Origin: a virus
DNA: 39,007 bases
Strand: one strand, 5' to 3'
IMG/VR virus record: IMGVR_UViG_3300025853_000243
Span: 1-39,007 of that record
Numbering within the stretch: the stretch's first letter is position 1; each line of letters opens with the position of its first letter. The translations under genes and the position numbers were made by a program. The notes beneath the pieces are model-generated. The model searched no databases and was not told where the DNA came from. It saw nothing but the letters and a program-made list of their open reading frames with translations. This document shows positions 1 through 5,542 of the stretch, one piece after another.

Positions 1-158
1 CGCCAAGGATGTCGAAGGGCGGGGTTGGTATATCTACCTTGCCGTTGGCGACATGGAGCACATGCTTCGCCAGCTTCCCTACGAGCTTGAATTCATAGGA
101 TGGGACCGGGAGTTGCGGGGCTGCCGCAATCCGAGATATTACCCACTGAAGAAATTGC
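1..158. repeat. Terminal direct repeat, left copy
   Basis: The first 158 bases match the last 158 bases of the window. I see three mismatches, at positions 16, 21 and 32 of the copy, and identity from 33 to 158. The repeat lies inside one open reading frame that is continuous across the join. This indicates a circular or circularly permuted unit of 38,849 bp, or a short assembly overlap. The mismatches give one synonymous change and two substitutions (R/Q and I/V), as expected from mixing two closely related phages. Confidence 0.95.
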
Positions 159-196
159 TTGCCAAATGTGGGATTTCGTCCATTCCTTCATACTAG
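2..196 (+). CDS. C-terminal part of a small conserved phage protein (continues from 38731)
   Basis: This reading frame is open from the window edge and ends with TAG at 194-196. It is the continuation of the gene starting with GTG at 38731. Joining the two across the repeat gives a protein of about 104 residues rich in Trp, Tyr and Cys, with no obvious signal peptide or membrane segment. It lies between the large terminase and the portal module, with its stop codon immediately followed by the next ATG (TAGATG). I do not recognise a function. By position it may be a structural or packaging accessory protein. Confidence 0.8.
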   Translation, partial: AKDVEGRGWYIYLAVGDMEHMLRQLPYELEFIGWDRELRGCRNPRYYPLKKLLAKCGISSIPSY

Positions 197-382
197 ATGA
201 CATCTAGTGCCCCGAAGCCACCGGCTCCACCCAAGCCGCCTGCACCCGAAGGTGCGGGGGCGACTGTGCGTGCGCAAGAAGCCCAACGCAGGCGAAAAGG
301 ACGTAAGTCCACAATCCTTGGCGGGTTATCTCCGAGTGCTGGCGCTGAGAACACCTTCCTGAAATCAATCCTTGGCGGTTAA
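197..382 (+). CDS. Small Pro-rich protein upstream of portal
   Basis: This 61-residue protein starts at ATG directly after the previous stop, and its TAA overlaps the portal ATG (TAATG). Residues 6-18 are almost only Pro, Lys and Ala (KPPAPPKPPAPEG). A basic patch (RRRKGRK) and a Gly/Leu-rich C-terminus with two ILGG motifs follow. Short proteins with a basic patch followed by a STIL-type motif are often found next to portal genes in podophages. The function is unknown and no enzymatic motif is visible. The tight coupling on both sides supports a real gene. Confidence 0.7.
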   Translation: MTSSAPKPPAPPKPPAPEGAGATVRAQEAQRRRKGRKSTILGGLSPSAGAENTFLKSILGG

Positions 383-1995
383 TGACAGACGAAAAGGCAA
401 AGCAGGTTCTGTCCCGCCTCGATGAACTCAAGGCGGCGCGGAACACCATAGACTCCGAGTTCCAGAAGATTGTGGACTACGTTCGCCCAGAGGGGGCTGA
501 CTTCTCCACTCGGGACGAGAAGGGCCGCGCCCAGATCAACCGCTCTGACAAGATTTACGATTCGACCGCCCGCGATTCCGTTGTCACCTTTGCTGGGGGC
601 ATCGAGTCCAACTTGACCAATCCGGTTGAGCGTTGGTTCTCTGTCCGCATCGAGGGAGTTGACGACGAGCAGTTAGACCACGAGGCTCTGCTTTGGCTGG
701 ACAATGTCACCGACATCGTTTACTCGCAGTTTAACCGCCCGGAGGGCGGATTCTATACAGCGGTTGGCGAGGCATATACAGACCTTGGCAGCTACGGCAC
801 CGACGTTATTGGCTCCGAGTGGGACGGCAACGGCGTTGTCTATCGCTCCTACCCACTGGGCAACTGCTGGCTCGACGAGGGCGCAGACCAGTTGGTGGAC
901 ACCAATTTCCGCGAGATCGAGATGACCAAGCGGCAAATCGAGCAACGATTTGGCCGCTACGGGATGGTTCCCGACTCGATCATGCGAGAGAAGGATTCCA
1001 CGAGACGCTTCGTGGTTGTCCATGCAGTCTATCCCCGATCCGATGCAGCGGGCAGTCGGGCTATCAATAAACGCTATGCCTCATGCTGGGTTTGCGCAGA
1101 TACCAAGTCTGTGCTCCATGAATCTGGCTACGACAGCTTTCCATACGCGGTTTCGCGTTGGGCAAAGCGGGCGGGGCAGGTTTATGGGTTTAGCCCCGCC
1201 CGCATTTGTCTTCCCGACATCCTCATGGTCAATCGCTTTCAGCAGCAGATTCTGAAGCGGGCCATGAAGGTGACATCCCCTCCCCTGTTGGTTCCCAACT
1301 CGGGCTATGTCCTGCCGATCAATACCTCGCCCGACGGCGTCACCTTCCATGACGCCTTCAGTGGTCAGAACGAGGTGCGCGAGCTTTACCAGAACGTGCG
1401 CCAAGACCTTGGCATTTCCCTTGAGATGCTGACCGATGTCCGCAACTCCATTCGCAAGTGCTTCCATGTTGACTTGTTTGAGCTTGGCAAGAACAACATT
1501 GAGATGAAAGCAACCGAGGTGATTGAGCGCAGGAATGAGAAGCTGCGCCAATTGGCTCCCATGATCGGGCGGCAGACCAAGGAGAAGCTTGACCCGATTG
1601 TCTCCCGCACCTACGAGCTTTTGAACGCGCACGATCGCATCCCAGATGCCCCGTCTGCGCTTCAGGGCACACGCTTGCGCGTGCGCTACCAATCTCCCGC
1701 CGCAGCCGCACAATTCAGCGTCAGGGCTGATTCAATGCGTGGATACACAGAGGATCTAGTCGCGCTTGCGCAGGCATATCCTGACATTCTGGACAAGATC
1801 GACCCTGACGCGCTGTCGGCTGAACTTGCTAGGGCGAGGCAGGTTCCGACCGCGATTCTGCGCCCCAGCGAAGAGGTTGAAGAAATTCGCGCCCAAAAAC
1901 AGCAGAGCCAGCAGATGCAAGAGATGGCCCAGGCGGCGCAGCCAGCGGCTAGTGCAATCAAAGACATTGCACAGGCGCAGGCGATTTCCCAATGA
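382..1995 (+). CDS. Portal (head-tail connector) protein
   Basis: At 537 residues this has the length of the T7 gp8 connector (536) and the pattern of the podovirus head-to-tail joining family. It has an N-terminal charged helix, a central block with DLGSYGTD, and an ARICLPDIL segment about half way. The C-terminal helices end in a Gln/Ala-rich barrel tail (KQQSQQMQEMAQAAQPAA). Portals form a dodecameric ring at one capsid vertex, dock the terminase and carry the tail gatekeeper. The position after terminase and before scaffold and capsid is canonical. The start overlaps the previous stop and the end overlaps the next ATG by 4 bp. Confidence 0.93.
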   Translation: MTDEKAKQVLSRLDELKAARNTIDSEFQKIVDYVRPEGADFSTRDEKGRAQINRSDKIYDSTARDSVVTFAGGIESNLTNPVERWFSVRIEGVDDEQLDHEALLWLDNVTDIVYSQFNRPEGGFYTAVGEAYTDLGSYGTDVIGSEWDGNGVVYRSYPLGNCWLDEGADQLVDTNFREIEMTKRQIEQRFGRYGMVPDSIMREKDSTRRFVVVHAVYPRSDAAGSRAINKRYASCWVCADTKSVLHESGYDSFPYAVSRWAKRAGQVYGFSPARICLPDILMVNRFQQQILKRAMKVTSPPLLVPNSGYVLPINTSPDGVTFHDAFSGQNEVRELYQNVRQDLGISLEMLTDVRNSIRKCFHVDLFELGKNNIEMKATEVIERRNEKLRQLAPMIGRQTKEKLDPIVSRTYELLNAHDRIPDAPSALQGTRLRVRYQSPAAAAQFSVRADSMRGYTEDLVALAQAYPDILDKIDPDALSAELARARQVPTAILRPSEEVEEIRAQKQQSQQMQEMAQAAQPAASAIKDIAQAQAISQ

Positions 1996-2246
1996 AAACC
2001 CTAAAGCAACTAAAAACCCATACGGAGCGGAATTGCCATTCGGTGCTGATTGCCGCTGTAGCCAACCCCTCGGGGAATACTGTCGTTATCGGGCCATTTG
2101 CCAACGCGAAGGAGATGGACCGCGCTATTTTGCGCTCGGAGTATCCCGTTAACAAAGTCGAAGGCCCTTATCAGGTGCTGATTCCCTACCCCGAAGGAGC
2201 CGTAAAGCCGAAGGCGACTGATGAACTGGCAGCAGTTGATCAATAA
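1992..2246 (+). CDS. Hypothetical protein, 84 aa
   Basis: The ATG overlaps the portal stop (ATGA), so translation is probably coupled. The sequence shows a short alternating hydrophobic pattern (NCHSVLIAAVANPSGNTVVIGPF) suggesting a small beta-rich fold, then a segment with EMDRAILRSEYP. No domain is recognised and there is no signal peptide. It lies in the head morphogenesis operon between portal and scaffold, where small head-completion or accessory proteins are common. Confidence 0.6.
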   Translation: MKTLKQLKTHTERNCHSVLIAAVANPSGNTVVIGPFANAKEMDRAILRSEYPVNKVEGPYQVLIPYPEGAVKPKATDELAAVDQ

Positions 2247-2484
2247 GACTCTCGGCAAAAACCGCTCGTTCCAGGCTGTATTCAAAACCCCGGAGGGGCA
2301 AGAAGTGCTGCAACACATCGCTAAGATGGGCTTTGTGTTCCAACCTTCGATGGATACCAGGGGCTTGACAGAGTTCAACGAGGGTCGGCGCAGTCTTGCG
2401 CTGGACATCCTCGCGCTCTGCAACAAGGACGAAGCGGCCATACTTGAAATGCTGAAAACCCACCAACAGGAAGAAACCCAATGA
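2221..2484 (+). CDS. Bbp19-like phage protein
   Basis: This 87-residue protein overlaps the preceding gene by 26 bp and the scaffold gene by 4 bp. The pattern FKTPEGQEVLQHIAKMG followed by an F-x-E-G-R-R-S motif and a Leu-rich helix is typical of the small family named after Bbp19 of Bordetella phage BPP-1. That gene also sits among portal and capsid genes. Its exact role is not established. The context suggests a head assembly accessory function. The assignment rests on motif recall, not a search. Confidence 0.7.
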   Translation: MNWQQLINKTLGKNRSFQAVFKTPEGQEVLQHIAKMGFVFQPSMDTRGLTEFNEGRRSLALDILALCNKDEAAILEMLKTHQQEETQ

Positions 2485-3278
2485 GCGACGACAACGACAC
2501 ACCATTTGTTGAGACACTGCCCGAGGAATACCGCGACAATGCGGTGTTCTCGTCCTACAAGGACATGGGTGGGCTTCTCAAGAGCCACGTTGAACTGAAC
2601 AAGATGCTCGGTAAGCCCCGAGTGGATCTGCCTCAAGACGACTGGAAGGACGAGGACTACGACAAGTTCTACTCTAAACTGGGCAGGCCCGAGAAGGCTG
2701 AAGCCTACGCCGAAGGGCTGGAACTGCCCGAAGGCGTGGAGCTTGACCAGGATCAAGTCAAGTGGGCGACTGACCAGTTCCACAAGCTGGGCATCTCCGA
2801 CAAGGCTGGCAAGCAGCTTCTGAAGGACTACATCACCCGTCAAATTGAGCAGGATCAAGCCACGCAGAGCAGCAAGGCGCAATTTGCCGAAGAGGCGACC
2901 GCCGCGCTGAAAGCCGAGTGGGGCGACAACTACGACACTCAGATGGAGTTGGTTAAGGGTATTGCGAGCAAATTTGGTGACGATGCGTTTTTCGAGTTGC
3001 TGAATAATTCTGAGTTCGGTAACAACCCCGCCCTTGTGAAGTTCATCGCCAACGTCGGCGAGGAGTTCAAGGAGGATGTCGTTGGAGGTTCATCTGGCGC
3101 GCCCTCTGTGAGTCCGCAGGCTCGCGCCAAGTTGCAACTTGAACAGAATCGACAAGACCGTGAAAAGGTGCGACTTTTGACCACGCCGCTTTACAACCTG
3201 CGCGAGGACGAGCAAGTTGCGGCAAAGGCGTTGCGAGCCGAGAACGAGAACCTGTATCGCCTCGCTTACAAGGATTAG
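2481..3278 (+). CDS. Capsid scaffolding protein
   Basis: At 265 residues, this is highly acidic in its N-terminal half (PEEYRDNAVFSSYKDMGGLL), with long charged helices and a helix-rich C-terminus containing LQLEQNRQDREKVR. The small acidic coiled-coil character and the place just before the major capsid gene match podovirus scaffolding proteins such as T7 gp9. These guide procapsid assembly and leave before or during packaging. No protease motif is seen. A purine-rich GGAAG site precedes the ATG. The gene ends with TAG before a strong terminator hairpin. Confidence 0.82.
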   Translation: MSDDNDTPFVETLPEEYRDNAVFSSYKDMGGLLKSHVELNKMLGKPRVDLPQDDWKDEDYDKFYSKLGRPEKAEAYAEGLELPEGVELDQDQVKWATDQFHKLGISDKAGKQLLKDYITRQIEQDQATQSSKAQFAEEATAALKAEWGDNYDTQMELVKGIASKFGDDAFFELLNNSEFGNNPALVKFIANVGEEFKEDVVGGSSGAPSVSPQARAKLQLEQNRQDREKVRLLTTPLYNLREDEQVAAKALRAENENLYRLAYKD

Positions 3279-3295
3279 GGAGCCCCTTCTCCCTT

Positions 3296-3341
3296 GCCCC
3301 GCCTCGGGTTTTCTTTGTTTTTACCGAGGCGGGGCATTTTT
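3296..3341 (+). terminator. Rho-independent terminator after scaffold gene
   Basis: A perfect 12-bp stem, GCCCCGCCTCGG (3296-3307) with CCGAGGCGGGGC (3324-3335), encloses a 16-base T-rich loop and is followed by ATTTTTG. This is a clear intrinsic terminator between scaffold and major capsid genes, probably partial, since the operon continues in the same direction. Confidence 0.88.
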
Positions 3342-3525
3342 GTTGCTTGACCAATTCCTGAATACTTGTTACGCATCATCATATCTGGACAACTTGACAC
3401 GTCGAGCCCAGTGACAGCGGGGAAAGCCCCGCCTTCCAGCAGCGGAGAAAAGCTGTTATGGGAGAGTCCGCATTTGTGGGTAGCTCAACCGATCCGAAAC
3501 GATTGCAAGAGAAAGGCTACCTACA
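3342..3525 (+). promoter_or_regulatory. Structured leader and possible promoter upstream of the major capsid gene
   Basis: This 184-base gap has no gene. It contains TTGACC (3347-3352) and TTGACA (3393-3398), but neither has a convincing -10 at standard spacing. A 6-bp hairpin follows (GCGGGG 3417-3422 with CCCCGC 3427-3432). A second possible stem pairs GCGGA (3442-3446) with TCCGC (3467-3471). A purine-rich GAGAAAGG lies at Shine-Dalgarno distance before the capsid ATG. The region probably provides independent, strong expression of the capsid protein. The promoter assignment is inference. Confidence 0.4.
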
Positions 3526-4386
3526 ATGTCTTCAGAAATTAGCACCTCCTTTAAGCAGTCTTACCACGACATGCTGGAGATCGGCCTGCAACAGCAGGGC
3601 TCCCGATTGCGCCCAGCGGTTCGTGTTGAGTCTGTAAATGCGAAGTATGGTTACTTCGACCGGGTCAACAGCGTTTCCGCTGTTGAGAAAACCTCCCGCC
3701 ACGCGCCCACCCCGCAGATTGACACCCCGCACGTTCGTCGGCGTGTTGATATGCGCGACTTCCACTTTGCCGACATGATCGACAAACAGGATGTCATCCG
3801 CGCTACGGCCAACCCTGAATCGGCCTACGTCCAGAATGCGATTTACTCGCTCGGACGCGAGATGGACAATCAAGTCATCTCGGCTGCCTTCGGAACGGCC
3901 TATGAGGGCGAGACTGGCGGAACTTCCACCACGTTCCCGACCGCGACTCAACAGATCGCGCACGGTTCGGCTGGAATGACCGTTGCCAAGCTTCGGGCAG
4001 CAAAGAAGATCCTCGACTCCAACGAGGTTGGTGATGAGCCCCGCTTCATCGCCTGCACGGCCCAACAGATCGATGATCTGCTGGGCACGACTGAGGTCAC
4101 TAGCACTGACTACAACTCCGTCAAGGCGTTGGTTCAGGGCGAAGTGAATACGTTCCTCGGCTTCACGTTCATTCGGACTGAGCTGATTGACATTTCGGGC
4201 TCTACCCGCTCCTGCATTGCCTGGTCGCGTAGCGGTCTGCTCTTGGGTGTCGGCATCGACATCGAGACGGACATCAGCGTTCGGAATGACATGAGCAACG
4301 CCATCCAAGTGTATGCACGCGCCACCTTCGGCGCGACCCGCATGTATGAGGAGAAGGTCGTGGAAATTCAATGCACCGAATCCTAA
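3526..4386 (+). CDS. Major capsid protein (BPP-1-like)
   Basis: At 286 residues, this starts after GAGAAAGG. It has the sequence pattern of the capsid family that includes the BPP-1 major capsid protein. An N-terminal arm (KQSYHDMLEIGLQQQGSRLR) is followed by a conserved RRRVDMRDFHFADMIDKQD segment. The central part predicts an HK97-type spine (LGREMDNQVISAAFG) and the C-terminus ends in an RATFGATRMYEEKVVEI strand region. It would form the icosahedral shell. It follows scaffold, portal and packaging genes. Terminator hairpins flank the capsid-cement pair, which suggests a separately controlled, highly expressed unit. Confidence 0.9.
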   Translation: MSSEISTSFKQSYHDMLEIGLQQQGSRLRPAVRVESVNAKYGYFDRVNSVSAVEKTSRHAPTPQIDTPHVRRRVDMRDFHFADMIDKQDVIRATANPESAYVQNAIYSLGREMDNQVISAAFGTAYEGETGGTSTTFPTATQQIAHGSAGMTVAKLRAAKKILDSNEVGDEPRFIACTAQQIDDLLGTTEVTSTDYNSVKALVQGEVNTFLGFTFIRTELIDISGSTRSCIAWSRSGLLLGVGIDIETDISVRNDMSNAIQVYARATFGATRMYEEKVVEIQCTES

Positions 4387-4404
4387 ACGAGAAAGGACTG
4401 ACAG

Positions 4405-4890
4405 ATGGCTACTTACAATTCTGAACAGTTGGCCGCTTTTGTCGCCCCGAATTACGGGCCGAAGGAGCGGAATCGTGCGGACGCGCTTCGCCGCGAGTCG
4501 TGGACCTACAACACGACCGATGACCCGACCAGCGCAATTGCTGAATTGGACACCATTCGCTTGGTGCTGCTCCCGAAAGGGACGCGCATCTGGGGCGGAA
4601 AGTTGTTCTTTGAGGCGATTGGCTCCAACCAGGTCGTTGACTTCGGCCTTGAAGGAGCGGACGGCGACGGCACGTACGACGGGACCAATTCCGATGACCC
4701 CGACTTTTTCACCACGGCGCAGGTTGCTGTTGCGGCCGCTGGCGAAGCTGAGTTCGGCGTCTTGCAGGAAGACAATCCCGGCTACGAGTTGGTGAAGGAC
4801 TGCTACCTGACAATGACCCATGAGGACACTGTCAGCACCAACGCGCCTGCTTCCGACAAGGACATCGACGGTTACGTTGACATTTCGTAA
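4405..4890 (+). CDS. Capsid cement/decoration-like protein
   Basis: This 161-residue protein sits 18 bp after the capsid gene, behind an AAAGGA ribosome-binding site. It is rich in beta-strand pattern (TIRLVLLPKGTRIWGGKLFF, then VVDFGL) and in Asp/Gly turns (DGDGTYDGTNSDD), with no cysteine-rich or catalytic motif until one C-terminal Cys. In BPP-1-like phages a jelly-roll cement protein is encoded beside the capsid gene, and this protein occupies the same slot. The beta-sandwich and cement role is inferred from position and composition, so it could also be another minor head protein. Confidence 0.65.
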   Translation: MATYNSEQLAAFVAPNYGPKERNRADALRRESWTYNTTDDPTSAIAELDTIRLVLLPKGTRIWGGKLFFEAIGSNQVVDFGLEGADGDGTYDGTNSDDPDFFTTAQVAVAAAGEAEFGVLQEDNPGYELVKDCYLTMTHEDTVSTNAPASDKDIDGYVDIS

Positions 4891-4899
4891 CACTCAATC

Positions 4900-4936
4900 C
4901 CCTGCCGGGGCATAACAGCCCCGGCAGGGCTTTTCT
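4900..4936 (+). terminator. Intrinsic terminator abutting the gatekeeper start codon
   Basis: A perfect 11-bp stem pairs CCCTGCCGGGG (4900-4910) with CCCCGGCAGGG (4919-4929) around an 8-base loop, followed by CTTTTCT. The next gene's ATG is at 4937, directly after the T-tract. No Shine-Dalgarno site is visible outside the hairpin. Confidence 0.88.
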
Positions 4937-5542
4937 ATGGCAACTCAAGTCACGATCAGCAATTTGGCCCTGATGAATCTCGGGGCTCCTACCATTACGC
5001 GGATCGAGGCTGAGACTGCCTCTGGCCGCGCTGTTCGCGCAGGCTGGGACGTTTGCCTTGAGGCGTTCCTATGTATGCACCCGTGGACGTTTGCCACGAC
5101 CAGGACAACGACCTCGCCTACGGCAAACACGCCCGACCACAATTACACCTACGAGCACGCATTCCCATCAGATGCGATTTACGTGTTTCCTCCGGGGCAG
5201 GGCACGCAGCCCTACGACGACTACAAGATCGAGGGACGCACCATACTTTCCAACTCTGACACCCTCTACATCCGCTACATCCAGAACGATGTGTCGGTGT
5301 CAGACATTCCGCCATTGGCGGCAAACGCACTTGCAATCTACCTCGCTTGGTGGATGTGCATGGCATTGATTCAGGGCAACACTGGGCGCAGGGAGAAGGA
5401 GCGCCTTTGGAACGACTTTGAAAAAGCCCTGGCGAAGGCGAGACACGCCGACTCCGGTCAGATTGCCGGACTAAGCGCAACCAGCTTTGCGCTGGAAGAT
5501 GCCCGCAGTGGCGGCGTTGACACAGTGCGTGGCCTGACCTAA
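4937..5542 (+). CDS. Tail tubular protein A-like gatekeeper (T7 gp11-like)
   Basis: This 201-residue protein has the features of the podovirus adaptor that sits below the portal. It begins with ISNLALMNLGAPTI, has the conserved HPWTFATT segment near residue 50, a central YVFPPG motif, and a C-terminal helical region. T7 gp11 is 196 residues long. It forms the ring that joins portal and nozzle and closes the head after packaging. The start lies directly behind a terminator hairpin, and the TAA overlaps the ATG of the nozzle gene. Confidence 0.88.
   Translation: MATQVTISNLALMNLGAPTITRIEAETASGRAVRAGWDVCLEAFLCMHPWTFATTRTTTSPTANTPDHNYTYEHAFPSDAIYVFPPGQGTQPYDDYKIEGRTILSNSDTLYIRYIQNDVSVSDIPPLAANALAIYLAWWMCMALIQGNTGRREKERLWNDFEKALAKARHADSGQIAGLSATSFALEDARSGGVDTVRGLT

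Noticed and set aside
2010-2882. A 290-codon minus-strand open frame opposite the Bbp19-like and scaffold genes
   Set aside because: It overlaps three supported genes with coupled starts and has no domain. It is a shadow of high-GC coding sequence.
3532-4893. A 453-codon open frame on the minus strand opposite the capsid and cement genes
   Set aside because: It mirrors the codon structure of two well-supported rightward genes, crosses their intergenic gap and shows no recognisable domain. It is a shadow frame.
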